Origin: Asticcacaulis sp. AC460
GTDB taxonomy: Bacteria > Pseudomonadota > Alphaproteobacteria > Caulobacterales > Caulobacteraceae
Direction of reading: 5' to 3'
DNA: 64,000 nucleotides
Assembly (NCBI RefSeq): GCF_000495795.1
Contig: NZ_AWGD01000032.1
Span: 1-64,000 of the forward strand
Shown here: in pieces, positions 1 through 8,695 of the stretch
Layout: every line of letters starts with the position of its first letter
How positions within the stretch are numbered: position 1 is the stretch's first letter
The notes under the pieces: generated by a model
What the model was told of the DNA's origin: nothing
The model's database searches: none
The model's input: the letters and a program-made list of their open reading frames with translations, nothing else
Position numbers and translations under genes: made by a program

Positions 1-597
1 GTAGGACACCATCGACATCGCCGGGATGGGCGAGAAACCGAAGATGCGGTCCGGTCCAAAGGTCTTGACGGTGTAGGCGTTGGCGGCCGCGATGATTTCG
101 TTGGCCTCCTCCCATGTTGCCCGGACAAAGCCGCCGGCGCCACGCATCTTGGTGTAGGAATCGCGTTTCTTCGGATCGGACTGTATAGACGCCCACGCTG
201 CCACTGGAGACAGTTTCGCTCGAGCTTCGCGCCACATCTTCAGCAGGCGTGACCGGATCAAGGGATACTTCACACGGTTGGCGGAATAGAGGTACCAGCT
301 ATAGCTCGCGCCGCGCGCGCAGCCGCGGGGCTCGTGATTGGGCAGGTCCGGTCGTGTGCGCGGATAGTCGGTCTGCTGGGTTTCCCAGGTTACGATTCCG
401 CCCTTGACGTAGATCTTCCAAGAACACGAGCCGGTACAGTTCACACCATGGGTCGAGCGGACGATTTTGTCGTGCCGCCAGCGGTCGCGATAGGCGTCTT
501 CCCAGGTGCGGTCGTCGTCGTTGAGGACCCCGTGGCCCTTTGAGAAGAGTTCGGTCTTGCGCTTGAAGAAGGCGAGACGGTCGAGCGTATGTGACAT
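1..597 (-). CDS. narG: Respiratory nitrate reductase alpha subunit, N-terminal part (runs off window)
   Basis: Catalytic molybdenum subunit of the membrane-bound cytoplasmic nitrate reductase (nitrate to nitrite). The first 199 residues, translated from the complement, are NarG-like. The FS0 cluster ligands are visible as His50, Cys54, Cys58 and Cys93 (HGVNCTGSC, then RGCARG), matching the known NarG spacing. The ATG is at 597, directly after the upstream narK gene, whose stop is at 600. The remaining roughly 1,000 residues and presumably narHJI lie to the left of the window. It is the third gene of a leftward narK-narK-narG operon and is presumably controlled by the FNR-type boxes at 3.4-3.6 kb. 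Confidence 0.95.
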   Translation of the reverse strand, partial: MSHTLDRLAFFKRKTELFSKGHGVLNDDDRTWEDAYRDRWRHDKIVRSTHGVNCTGSCSWKIYVKGGIVTWETQQTDYPRTRPDLPNHEPRGCARGASYSWYLYSANRVKYPLIRSRLLKMWREARAKLSPVAAWASIQSDPKKRDSYTKMRGAGGFVRATWEEANEIIAAANAYTVKTFGPDRIFGFSPIPAMSMVSY

Positions 598-599
598 GA

Positions 600-2006
600 T
601 TATTCCGCCGGGGACAGGTTGGTGCTCTTGCTGGCGTTCAGCAAGGACGTCTTGCGGGCGTAGACGGCCCAGTTGATCAGCGCGCAGCTGACGTAGAAGG
701 CGAGGAAGCAGAAGAGTGCTGTGACGGGGGTGCCGGAGGCTTTCAGCGATTGGCCGAACGCCATCGGGATGAAGACGCCGCCATAGGCGCCGAATGCCGA
801 GGTAAACCCGATGATCGCCGCGGCTTCCATTTCCGAGGCCTTAAGACGCTGGGCGGTATCCGCCTGCGGCATCAGGCGCGGCATGTCGGCGCGGACGATT
901 GCCGGGATCATCTGGAAGGTCGAAGCATTGCCAACGCCTGTCCAGAAGAACAGCCACATGAAGGCCGCGAAGAAAACAGGGAAGGATGAGGCGCCGCCGA
1001 AGCCGCCGACGCCGTAGAGAACGCCGAGGACGCCGCCAATCAGGGCGATGAAGGTGACCTGGGTAACGTTCTCGCCACCCCACTTGTCGGACACCCAGCC
1101 CGTGAGCGCGCGGGAACTGGCGCCGACCAGTGGCCCGAGAAAGGCCAGCTGAAGGGCATTCACATCAGGGAAGAGGGTCTTCATCAGCAGCGGAAACGCC
1201 GCTGAAAAGCCAATGAACGAGCCGAAGGTGCCGAGATAGAGCCAGCACATGATCCAGTTGTGGCGGCGCTTGAAAACTACGGACTGGGCTTTGAACGAAG
1301 CCTTGGCGCTGGCGATGTCGTTCATGCCGAACCAGGCTGCGATTGCCGCGGCGACAATGAACGGCACCCAGATGAAGCCGGCGTTCTGTAGATAAAGCTG
1401 GCTTTCGATGCCCTTGTCATGGACAGCCTGGCCCGCGCCGAAGACCGGTGCGAACAGGCCACTGACAACGATGACTGGCACGACGAACTGCATCAGGCTG
1501 ACGCCGAGGTTGCCGAAGCCGGCGTTGATAGCGAGCGCATTGCCCTTCTCTTTCTTGGGAAAAAAGAAGGCGATGTTGCTCATCGATGAGGCGAAGTTGC
1601 CGCCGCCAAATCCGCACAGCAGGGCCAAAACGACGAAGACAATATAGGGCGTGTTCGGGTTCTGCACTGCGATGCCGATGCCGATCGCGGGAACTGCCAG
1701 CGAAAGCGTCGTCAGTACCGTCCACAGCCGGCCGCCGAAGATGGGCACGACGAAGCTGTAGAAAATGCGAAGGGTTGCCCCGGAAAGTGCCGGCAAGGCA
1801 GTGAGCCAGAACAGCTGATCTGTCGTGAAGGCGAAACCAATCAGCTTCAGCTTGGCGACCACCATCGACCATACCATCCACACGGCAAACGCCAGGGTCA
1901 GGTTAGGCACGGAAAGCCACAGATTGCGCGCTGCGATACCGCGGCCGGTTTTCGACCAGAAGCCGGGATCTTCCGGGCTCCATTCTTTAAGCACATGATT
2001 GGCCAT
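600..2006 (-). CDS. narK: NarK-type nitrate/nitrite transporter (second copy)
   Basis: A 468-residue MFS protein with about 12 hydrophobic segments. It contains the NarK nitrate-signature glycine-rich stretches (GFGGGNFASSMSNIAFFFP at about 135-153 and GGVFIPMAFG near the C-terminus). NarK2-type members exchange nitrate for nitrite; this assignment by position and length is inference. It lies between the other narK, whose stop is 12 nt upstream of this start, and narG, whose ATG follows within a few bases, so all three are probably one transcript. In several alphaproteobacteria the two NarK domains are fused into one protein of about 900 residues; here they are separate. Confidence 0.92.
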   Translation of the reverse strand: MANHVLKEWSPEDPGFWSKTGRGIAARNLWLSVPNLTLAFAVWMVWSMVVAKLKLIGFAFTTDQLFWLTALPALSGATLRIFYSFVVPIFGGRLWTVLTTLSLAVPAIGIGIAVQNPNTPYIVFVVLALLCGFGGGNFASSMSNIAFFFPKKEKGNALAINAGFGNLGVSLMQFVVPVIVVSGLFAPVFGAGQAVHDKGIESQLYLQNAGFIWVPFIVAAAIAAWFGMNDIASAKASFKAQSVVFKRRHNWIMCWLYLGTFGSFIGFSAAFPLLMKTLFPDVNALQLAFLGPLVGASSRALTGWVSDKWGGENVTQVTFIALIGGVLGVLYGVGGFGGASSFPVFFAAFMWLFFWTGVGNASTFQMIPAIVRADMPRLMPQADTAQRLKASEMEAAAIIGFTSAFGAYGGVFIPMAFGQSLKASGTPVTALFCFLAFYVSCALINWAVYARKTSLLNASKSTNLSPAE

Positions 2007-2018
2007 GTCAGCGTTTCC

Positions 2019-3341
2019 TTATTTGGCGGAAGGAGCCTGGCCCATTCCGGCCAGTTCGGGCAGTTCGGGAAGGTTCGCCATGCCGGGGAAGCGGGCCTGT
2101 TCCATCCGACGGATGGCGAAGTGCATCCAGAGGAGTGCGATGCCGACCAGGATGAAGAGCAGCATGAAGCAGCTGGTCCAGACGCCGGTGATATCGTTCA
2201 GGAAGCCAAAGGCGATCGGCAGGATGAAACCGCCCAGTCCCCCGATCATGCCAACCAGGCCGCCGATGGCGCCGATTCGGTCGGGGTAATAGACCGGGAT
2301 ATGCTTGTAGACCGCCGCCTTGCCGAGGCTCATAAAGAAGCCAAGTACGAAGACGATGACGGTGAAGGGGACAAGACTAGTCGCCAAACGGAAGCGAATT
2401 TCACCATGAACGCCGTCCACGACATAACTCGTCGGGGGATAGGCAAGCAGGAAACAGCAAACGAGGCTGATGCCGAAGGTCAGGTACATGACCTTGCGCG
2501 CGCCGATTTTGTCCGACAGCCAGCCACCGGCGGCGCGGAACAGCGAGGCGGGGATCGAATAGGCTGCGGCGAATAGGCCAGCGGTCTTCAGATCGAGCCC
2601 ATAGACACCAACAAGGTAGTGCGGCAGCCAAAGGGCCAGGGCGACGAAGCCGCCGAACACGAAGAAGTAGTAAAGAGCGAAGCGCCAGACCTGCTGATTT
2701 TTCAGCGGCTCAAGCTGGGCCAACATTGGAACCGGCTTGGCCTTGACCTTTCGACGGGCCACCAGGTCGGGATCGTCGCGCGTAATGAAGAAGGTAATCA
2801 GGCCGATGACAGCAAGGCCAGCGGCCCAGCTCTGCGCCACGCCGGTCCAGCCATATACGGCCATGACAATGGGGGCGACGATCTTGGTAAAGGCGGAACC
2901 GATATTGCCGGCTCCAAAGATGCCGAGGACAGTGCCTTGTTTTTCCTTCGGGTAAAAACGCGATACGTACGGGACGCCTACGGCAAAGCCGCCGCCGGCA
3001 ATACCGACACCCAAAGCTGCCAGGAGAAACTGCGGATAGGTCTCGGCGAAAGACAATAAGAACGTCGCCGCCGCCGCCGCCAGCATAACGATCAGGTTGA
3101 CAACACGGCCGCCGTACTGGTCCGTCCATACGCCCAGGAAAACGCGCGACAACGCGCCCGTCAGTATGGGCGTTCCGGCCAGCAGACCAAATTGCGCTTC
3201 GGTTAGATTAAGATCCGTCTTGATCTTGACGCCGATGATGGCGAAAATTGTCCAGACCGCGAAGCAGGCGGTAAAGGACACTGTGCTTGCCCAGAGCGCC
3301 ATGGAGGCGCCGGGAGCGTTGGTTTCTGAAGCTTTAGGCAT
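2019..3341 (-). CDS. narK: NarK-type nitrate transporter (first copy, promoter-proximal)
   Basis: A 440-residue MFS permease with about 12 membrane segments and NarK-type motifs (GGFAVGVPYVSRFYP, GNIGSAFTK, GGLGGFILP). It resembles NarK1, the nitrate/proton symporter half of fused NarK1-NarK2 proteins. The ATG at 3341 is the first gene after the intergenic promoter region. An FNR-type box at 3409-3422 lies 68-81 nt upstream of the start. Being first in the operon fits nitrate import supplying NarG. The family is certain; the symporter/antiporter division between the two copies is inferred. Confidence 0.92.
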   Translation of the reverse strand: MPKASETNAPGASMALWASTVSFTACFAVWTIFAIIGVKIKTDLNLTEAQFGLLAGTPILTGALSRVFLGVWTDQYGGRVVNLIVMLAAAAATFLLSFAETYPQFLLAALGVGIAGGGFAVGVPYVSRFYPKEKQGTVLGIFGAGNIGSAFTKIVAPIVMAVYGWTGVAQSWAAGLAVIGLITFFITRDDPDLVARRKVKAKPVPMLAQLEPLKNQQVWRFALYYFFVFGGFVALALWLPHYLVGVYGLDLKTAGLFAAAYSIPASLFRAAGGWLSDKIGARKVMYLTFGISLVCCFLLAYPPTSYVVDGVHGEIRFRLATSLVPFTVIVFVLGFFMSLGKAAVYKHIPVYYPDRIGAIGGLVGMIGGLGGFILPIAFGFLNDITGVWTSCFMLLFILVGIALLWMHFAIRRMEQARFPGMANLPELPELAGMGQAPSAK

Positions 3342-3408
3342 GTCAAACCTGCGATTGGACGCCCTTTAGGACGCGCCTATCGATTACTTCATGGTGACAC
3401 CACTACGC

Positions 3409-3422
3409 TTGACATTGATCAA
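3409..3422. promoter_or_regulatory. FNR/DNR-type box upstream of narK-narK-narG
   Basis: TTGACATTGATCAA matches the Crp/Fnr palindrome TTGA-N6-TCAA exactly. It lies 68 nt upstream of the narK ATG, where an activator of the leftward operon would be expected. Confidence 0.8.
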
Positions 3423-3520
3423 TTGATCCAGACACTGTCGTCATTCGGCGCAATTTCATCGCCAATGAATAAGAACACATGGCAAAAATACTGCATATTT
3501 AGCAAATATATGCTGCTCAG

Positions 3521-3534
3521 TTGATTATTATCAA
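3521..3534. promoter_or_regulatory. FNR/DNR-type box, central
   Basis: TTGATTATTATCAA is a perfect match to the FNR consensus TTGAT-N4-ATCAA. It sits in the middle of the 323-bp divergent region between narK and the Crp/Fnr-family regulator gene and could serve either promoter. Confidence 0.8.
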
Positions 3535-3601
3535 GCAATTAGACTTTATATATGCTTACGAGAATTTGACTACGTATAAATACGTACGCACTTTCACTTG
3601 A

Positions 3602-3615
3602 TTGACATTTATCAA
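3602..3615. promoter_or_regulatory. FNR/DNR-type box upstream of the regulator gene
   Basis: TTGACATTTATCAA fits TTGA-N6-TCAA. It is 50 nt upstream of the regulator ATG at 3665, which suggests autoregulation or control by a separate FNR. Confidence 0.8.
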
Positions 3616-3664
3616 GCTTGAACGCAGTTTGACGCGGTAACAGCATTAGCTGAAAGGTCTGAAT

Positions 3665-4435
3665 ATGAGAACCGCCGATCTTGAGCGTATCCGTACATTG
3701 CAGTTGTTCTCCGGAATGGCAGAAGCACGGTTCAATGAATTGACCTCCGGAGCCTATCTGCAGAATTTCCCCGGCGGCACGACGCTCATGTACGAAGGCG
3801 ATCCGGTCGATTTTCTTTACATACTTATGGAAGGTTCGGTGGAACTGCAGGGGACCTGGAACGACAAAGAAACCACCCTCGCAATCCTTCGGCCGATCTC
3901 GACATTCATCCTTGCTGCTGTCGTACTGGATGCGAACGCGCTGATGTCGGCGCGGACACTCGAAAAGTCCCAGATACTGATGATTCCCGCTGAAGGTTTC
4001 CGGCGTATCATGAACGAAGACCCCATTTTTGCAGTGGCAGTGGCGCGGGAGGTTTCTGGCTGCTATCGCGGCCTGGTGCGTTCCATCAAAAACCAAAAGC
4101 TGCGCAATGGCGCCGAACGCCTGGCGAACTATCTGCTCACCCAGCAGGTCAGGCAGGGAGGAGCGGCCATCATTACGCTACCGCACGAAAAAAGGACGTT
4201 GGCCTCACTTCTTGGCATGACGGCAGAAAACCTGTCACGTGCATTTGCGTCGCTTGCGGACTATGGGGTCGAGGTCAACGGTCCTGAGGTTAAAATCACG
4301 CGGCCGGTACCATTGAAACGTCTGGCCAAGCCCAACCCGCTTCTCGATAATCACGCGCCTCCAGGTGCGGGCCTGACGGGGAAAGCTGCAAAGGAAATGT
4401 GGCCGCCTGCAAACTGCCTGTCCGGAGCCGCTTAA
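3665..4435 (+). CDS. Crp/Fnr-family regulator of the Dnr/NnrR (NO-sensing) type
   Basis: A 256-residue transcription factor. It has an N-terminal cyclic-nucleotide-binding-like sensor domain (about residues 20-130), a long dimerisation helix, and a C-terminal winged helix with the recognition segment LLGMTAENLSRAFASL (about 180-195). The E-x-x-SR pattern is the one that reads TTGA half-sites. The N-terminal cysteine cluster of FNR/ANR is absent; only isolated cysteines are present. It is therefore not an iron-sulfur oxygen sensor and fits Dnr/NnrR/NarR-type regulators, some of which sense NO through heme. It lies divergent from narK with three matching boxes between, and convergent with nnrS. 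The C-terminal tail of about 40 residues after the HTH is longer than usual. Confidence 0.85.
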   Translation: MRTADLERIRTLQLFSGMAEARFNELTSGAYLQNFPGGTTLMYEGDPVDFLYILMEGSVELQGTWNDKETTLAILRPISTFILAAVVLDANALMSARTLEKSQILMIPAEGFRRIMNEDPIFAVAVAREVSGCYRGLVRSIKNQKLRNGAERLANYLLTQQVRQGGAAIITLPHEKRTLASLLGMTAENLSRAFASLADYGVEVNGPEVKITRPVPLKRLAKPNPLLDNHAPPGAGLTGKAAKEMWPPANCLSGAA

Positions 4436-4548
4436 TCGCGCCGTCTTTTCGGATGCAACAAATTCTCCAAGACCTTCCGAATAAGGTGACAGCTCCAGCG
4501 CGTAACATTCGTGCGCGGCGATGCAGTCATGCAGCGCCACGCACGCCG

Positions 4549-5733
4549 CTAAACGTCAGGGCTGCGCCAGCGTGGTTTCAGGAGTGCGGGACCATAAAGG
4601 ATGCAAAAGCCACCAAAAGCACCGGTCCAAAGGAGCGACGAAACGACAAGACCTGGAAGGTAGAACTGGGGCGCGAAGCCTGCAAGCACGCGGACGGCAG
4701 CGGCAAGATTGACCAGCAGATAAAGGATTGTGGTGCCCTGGTCGGCGACGAGTGGCCTACCAGTGTGACCAAGGCTCGCACGGGTCATGACAGCTAAAGT
4801 CATCACACCGATGGCACCGGCAGTAAGCGCGTGCAAACCACTCTGTTGAGACACATCTGGTCCGAAGCCGGACGCAGTATGCAGGGTCGCCATGCCAAGG
4901 AGCAGCAATCCGATCGCCAGCCACGCATACCCTATGTGTAAAATCCAGACGAGCGGCTCACCGGAGGTAGACAGTCCCCGCCAACGCACCAGGCGAACCA
5001 TATTCAAGCCGCCGGCCGCACAGAGAAGACATCCTGCCACGACATCCAGACGATCGCTTGCCCACACCACAAGCGAAGTTCCAGTCAAAATCACGATAAA
5101 CAAGTCGAATTTGCTGAATGCGGCGGGAAGACTGGCAATTTTTTGCTTCTTTAGCCAGTTCGTCGTGAAACTTGGAATAATCCTGCCGCCGATAAGAGAA
5201 ATGAGCGTGAGGATAACCGCAAGCGCGATGCGTATGGACGCCATGCCCGCTCCCGCGTGATAGGCGATGTTGCAAATAGCGAGCACGGTGATCATGACGG
5301 CAACCGGCAGATTGCGCCAGTTGCGGCCCGTTAGAATTTCACGCCACACAAGGGCCGCGAAAACAACCAGGAAAGCGCAATCCGCAGCCATCGCCGCAAC
5401 CCCCGACCAGGCCGGAAGCACCATCGCCAGCCGGCCGAAATTCCACAGACTGAATAAGGCGAGTAACGGCAGTCCGGTGACGGGCAATCTTCCAGTCCAG
5501 TTCGGAACCGCCGTTAAAAGAAAGCCACCGACAATTCCACCGACATATCCGAACACCATCTCATGGGCATGCCAGCTCATCGAGACGCCCACGCCATGCC
5601 CGCTGTAAAACCAGATCCAAATCGGAACGATCAGGGCCGACCATGCGGAAGCCGCCAGGAAGAATGGCCTGAAGCCGGCGCTAAGGACGGGATGCCCGTC
5701 ATAGGATCGCATTTGCTGCGCGCTCGTCGCCAC
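4549..5733 (-). CDS. nnrS: NnrS family heme/copper membrane protein
   Basis: A 394-residue protein with about 12 membrane helices. It opens with the family signature SAGFRPFFL and has SWHAHEMVFGYVGGIVGGF at about 52-70, both typical of NnrS. NnrS proteins bind heme and copper and protect cells against nitric oxide and nitrosative stress during denitrification. It is the last gene of a leftward ubiT-ubiU-ubiV-nnrS series, with its start 53 nt after the ubiV stop. It is convergent with the Crp/Fnr-family gene. Family certain; mechanism as known for the family. Confidence 0.93.
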   Translation of the reverse strand: MATSAQQMRSYDGHPVLSAGFRPFFLAASAWSALIVPIWIWFYSGHGVGVSMSWHAHEMVFGYVGGIVGGFLLTAVPNWTGRLPVTGLPLLALFSLWNFGRLAMVLPAWSGVAAMAADCAFLVVFAALVWREILTGRNWRNLPVAVMITVLAICNIAYHAGAGMASIRIALAVILTLISLIGGRIIPSFTTNWLKKQKIASLPAAFSKFDLFIVILTGTSLVVWASDRLDVVAGCLLCAAGGLNMVRLVRWRGLSTSGEPLVWILHIGYAWLAIGLLLLGMATLHTASGFGPDVSQQSGLHALTAGAIGVMTLAVMTRASLGHTGRPLVADQGTTILYLLVNLAAAVRVLAGFAPQFYLPGLVVSSLLWTGAFGGFCILYGPALLKPRWRSPDV

Positions 5734-5786
5734 ATTAGCCTCCTTGAGTCGCTAAGACTTATCGAGTGATGATTTGGGAAGCGGGA

Positions 5787-6674
5787 TCATGCCGGCATCG
5801 CCATATGACCCGGTGCACCATAAAGATAACCGTTTATAAGTGGTCCCGGCAGGCCGATCCCGGAGAGGCCCGACAAAAGTTCATGCGCCTCGATCCGCCC
5901 GCTCAAGAAGGCGGAAAAAGCCGCGGCGACAGCAAGCATATCGACATTGTGCGGACTGAGCCTGAGCGCGGTAACGCCCGCAGCCCGCAGGCTCGACACC
6001 TGAACGGCAGCAACATGAAGCCCGTGCGACATGGTCTGGACCCCGTTCATCGCCAGGAAGTCCGCGCCCTCGACCGTCGCAATCGTTCGACCATCGGGGT
6101 CCTTGTCACACACGAACTGGCAAGCGTCCTTGTGCAGGCCTTCGGCTCTTGCGTGGTAGCAGCGCCCCGACAGCGCCAAGGGAAGCCGCCCGAAAGCAAA
6201 AAGCTCGATTGGCAGGGTCGGAGACACCCTATGAAGGTGCGCAGTCGCGTCGAGTGACAGCTCGATATTCGGGCATAGCCGAACGCAGCCAAACGACAAC
6301 ATTTCCGCAAGGGCCGCTTCGTTATAGACGTTGAGATACGGGCCCACCGTAAAGGCCCGCCCCGAACGCGCGTAGACCGCGGACATATCGTTGATTTCGA
6401 TTTCGCCATCGAAGTCGGCCAGTTCCCGCGTCAGTTTTTGTTCGCGCTCGGTGGCAGGCAAGGCCAGGGTAGACCAGACAACTGTTTTGCCGGCATCCGC
6501 CAGCCGATCTGCGGACCGAACCAGTGCAGGCTCGAGAAACGGCATACGTTTGGAGCAGACAACCTCTCCAAGATAGACGCGGTCAAAGACCGATTCGTCG
6601 GCGATTTCGGCGTAAAAGTGCTCGATCCGCTCGGCGGACCAATTGAATAGCAGGGGACCTAGAGCCAACTCCAT
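5787..6674 (-). CDS. ubiV: UbiV, O2-independent ubiquinone biosynthesis (U32 peptidase-like)
   Basis: A U32-family protein of 295 residues. With UbiU it forms the iron-sulfur heterodimer that hydroxylates the ubiquinone ring without oxygen, using prephenate-derived hydroxyl. The conserved cysteines that hold the 4Fe-4S cluster are visible in VVCSKR near the N-terminus and in GRCYHARAEGLHKDACQFVC near residues 168-187. I take the ATG at 6674, which overlaps the ubiU stop as TGATG, rather than the GTG at 6683. Tight coupling to ubiU and ubiT supports the call. The pathway lets denitrifying cells make ubiquinone under anoxia, consistent with narG nearby. Confidence 0.93.
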   Translation of the reverse strand: MELALGPLLFNWSAERIEHFYAEIADESVFDRVYLGEVVCSKRMPFLEPALVRSADRLADAGKTVVWSTLALPATEREQKLTRELADFDGEIEINDMSAVYARSGRAFTVGPYLNVYNEAALAEMLSFGCVRLCPNIELSLDATAHLHRVSPTLPIELFAFGRLPLALSGRCYHARAEGLHKDACQFVCDKDPDGRTIATVEGADFLAMNGVQTMSHGLHVAAVQVSSLRAAGVTALRLSPHNVDMLAVAAAFSAFLSGRIEAHELLSGLSGIGLPGPLINGYLYGAPGHMAMPA

Positions 6675-7678
6675 CAGCGCCACGTCTTTCGATACGCACC
6701 TGCGGTTTCGCGCTGCCCTTCGGCAAGCCCGTCCAGGAGGGACGCAAATGGCGCCGTCGACTGGCCAGCCTCGATGGCATCAATGCTCTGTCGAAACGCA
6801 TCAGCGACGCGGGAGACGTAGGCCTTTCCGCGTTGACGGCCTTCGATCTTGACGGCGGCAACGCCAATCTTTCGGAACGTTTCCAACAAATCCATCGCAT
6901 TCAGGCTGACAGGGTCCTCGAAAAGGTGAGAGATCTTATCGTCGACGACGAAGCGTCCTTTACACAAGGTCGGATAGCCGGCCGCTTCGCCTGGCTCGAA
7001 CCGGTCGATGGCGAAGGCGCCTAGCCTGGCCGCAACGGATGCGCCCGTCTGATGATAATTGACCGACTCCGGCGGTGAACACACGCCGGACAGATTCGGG
7101 GACCCAGGCGTTGCGTAGGACGAGAGCGCACAACGCCCCTCCGCCATAACGCAGAGTCCGCCATAGACGAAGGCTTCGACTTCAACATCAACCGCCCGCA
7201 CAAGTTTCGCAATTTCTTCGACGCTCAAAACACGCGGAAGCACAACGCGCTTGATCCCGTAGGTTTGGACGTAGAAGCCAATGGCCTGTGCTGTCCCCGC
7301 CGCAGCCTGGACCGAGAGGTGCAATCGCAAGCCTGGCCAAGTATCCCGAGCATAGGCCAGCACGCCGATATCGGCGGCGATGATAGCGTCCACGCCCGCC
7401 TTGGCGGCCGTATCGACCGCTTCCTGCCAGGCAGCAACTCCGCCCGCCCGGGCGAATGTGTTAATTGCCAGCATAAGCCGTGCGCCCCTGTTGTGCATCC
7501 ACCGCACGGCATCGGGAAGTTCGGCTGCATCGAGGTTCAGGCCGGGAAAATTGCGCGCATTGGTCTCGTCGTTCAAACCGCAATAGACGCTGTCGGCCCC
7601 GGCCTCGACAGCCGCGCGCATCATTGCAGCCGACCCGGCGGGACAGACGAGCTCAAGCTTCTGCTGCTTAACCGACAT
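6674..7678 (-). CDS. ubiU: UbiU, O2-independent ubiquinone hydroxylase subunit (U32 peptidase-like)
   Basis: A 334-residue U32-family protein beginning with LELVCPAG. It contains ADSVYCGL, the GGLCVMAEGRCALSSY block near 173-188 and a later LCKGRF, which together supply the cysteines of the 4Fe-4S cluster. It is the partner of UbiV in anaerobic ring hydroxylation of ubiquinone. The start at 7678 overlaps the ubiT coding end by 11 nt and the stop overlaps the ubiV start, so the three proteins are translationally coupled. Confidence 0.93.
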   Translation of the reverse strand: MSVKQQKLELVCPAGSAAMMRAAVEAGADSVYCGLNDETNARNFPGLNLDAAELPDAVRWMHNRGARLMLAINTFARAGGVAAWQEAVDTAAKAGVDAIIAADIGVLAYARDTWPGLRLHLSVQAAAGTAQAIGFYVQTYGIKRVVLPRVLSVEEIAKLVRAVDVEVEAFVYGGLCVMAEGRCALSSYATPGSPNLSGVCSPPESVNYHQTGASVAARLGAFAIDRFEPGEAAGYPTLCKGRFVVDDKISHLFEDPVSLNAMDLLETFRKIGVAAVKIEGRQRGKAYVSRVADAFRQSIDAIEAGQSTAPFASLLDGLAEGQRETAGAYRKTWR

Positions 7679-8219
7679 GGGCGAGCCGCGGTAACAGAAT
7701 GCCCGTCAAGGCATCGAACGAACCGCTTAACGGAGATGGTAGACCAAGGATGTCACTGGGCTTCAGTTCGGCCGCTTCCAACGTGTTGTGCAGGGCCATG
7801 GCAGCATCCGTGGCGCCTTCGACGACAATCGCCCGGGAGAAAAAGCTGGAATCGGCGTCACATGATCCATCGAACAGACCAATGAGGGTAGCAAGCGGAC
7901 CTGAAATCCGCACGCTGCTTGGACCGGGTGATTTGGCTGGGACAATTCTGACCGTCGCTTGCGTAGCGTCCGGCATGAGGCGGAAGGCGAACGGCAATTC
8001 ATTGGGCGACAAGATATAGACGGCAGTGCGGAAACGGCCCAGGCGGCCAAACAACTCGGGGCGACGTTCCGCGAGCTTGCGGACCGCCTGAGTGAGCCGG
8101 TGCTCCAGCGGCCAACCGGCAAGGAAGACGATGTCGCGAAGCGGTGCGAAGCCGAGCGCGCCGTCGACGATTGCCGATATCATGTGGCCACCGTCGGGAC
8201 AGGCTGGGAAGGTGAACAT
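7668..8219 (-). CDS. ubiT: UbiT, SCP2-domain accessory factor of anaerobic ubiquinone synthesis
   Basis: Up to 183 residues with an SCP2 sterol-carrier-like lipid-binding fold. Typical stretches are ERRPELFGRLGRFRTAVYIL and LPFAFRL, and a C-terminal half carries FDGSCDADSSFFSRAI (the D-G-D-A-x-FFSR pattern of UbiT/YhbT). UbiT is thought to bind hydrophobic quinone intermediates for UbiU-UbiV. It is first in the leftward ubiTUV-nnrS operon. The start is uncertain: the ATG at 8219 gives the longest form, while an ATG at 8183 (MISAIVDGAL) would remove 12 residues. I see no FNR-type palindrome directly upstream. Confidence 0.88.
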   Translation of the reverse strand: MFTFPACPDGGHMISAIVDGALGFAPLRDIVFLAGWPLEHRLTQAVRKLAERRPELFGRLGRFRTAVYILSPNELPFAFRLMPDATQATVRIVPAKSPGPSSVRISGPLATLIGLFDGSCDADSSFFSRAIVVEGATDAAMALHNTLEAAELKPSDILGLPSPLSGSFDALTGILLPRLAHVG

Positions 8220-8545
8220 TGGGTCAGCATTGCGTCGGGTCCAGTCGCCCGGTTTCGCCGGGCAGGGTTAGTACATGAAATCGGAAACAAGGACGGTTTC
8301 GAAGATCTACAAGACATCATCGCTTAAAAGTGGCCGATTACCGGTCCGCAGGAGTCCGGCTCCAGGTGAACCAGATGCGCTGGCTGGCAGCCATTCGGCG
8401 GGATCAACAAGCCCGCCTTTCGCACCTCAAGCAAACAAGTTTATCAAACCTGCATCCCAAGTTTTTTTCTGAATCATGGCGGGGCAAGAGAACGCCCGCG
8501 CTTGCCTGCGCGGGCGTTCTCCGTGTGCGAACCGTTCGGATTAGA
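8220..8545. other. Intergenic region between ubiT and the Cys-rich peptide gene
   Basis: About 325 bp without a convincing gene. It should contain the ubiT promoter (leftward) and the end of the Cys-rich peptide transcript. The only clear structure is the hairpin at 8488-8521. Half-sites resembling TTGAT occur, but there is no TTGA-N6-TCAA palindrome. Confidence 0.6.
8488..8521 (-). terminator. Strong hairpin after the Cys-rich peptide gene
   Basis: A perfect 14-bp stem (GAGAACGCCCGCGC pairing with GCGCGGGCGTTCTC) around a 6-nt loop, 24 nt past the stop of the cysteine-rich peptide gene. There is no immediate T-run on the minus strand, so it may be an mRNA-stabilising hairpin rather than a classical intrinsic terminator. 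Confidence 0.55.
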
Positions 8546-8695
8546 TTACTTGTCGCAACACGGCGCGTCACAACAGGCGACAATCGCGTCACAGCAAGCC
8601 TTTATCGTTCCATCGAGGGCATTCGGTGCCGCCGCATAGGCGGCTGATGCCGACATAAGAACGAACAGGGTGGTAATGATAAAAGTACGTTTCAT
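8546..8695 (-). CDS. Small secreted cysteine-rich peptide (CC repeats)
   Basis: A 49-residue product. The N-terminal 22 residues form a clear signal peptide (KR, hydrophobic core, AYAAA cleavage region). The mature part of about 27 residues contains three CC pairs in the pattern ACCDA-ACCDA-PCCDK. I do not recognise a named family. Three vicinal-cysteine motifs in a periplasmic peptide suggest metal binding (copper, mercury or iron-sulfur debris), but that is inference. The start at 8695 has a plausible GGAG-type ribosome site upstream in the end of the preceding gene, which overlaps it, so the two are co-transcribed. The strong hairpin at 8488-8521 follows. Confidence 0.75.
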   Translation of the reverse strand: MKRTFIITTLFVLMSASAAYAAAPNALDGTIKACCDAIVACCDAPCCDK

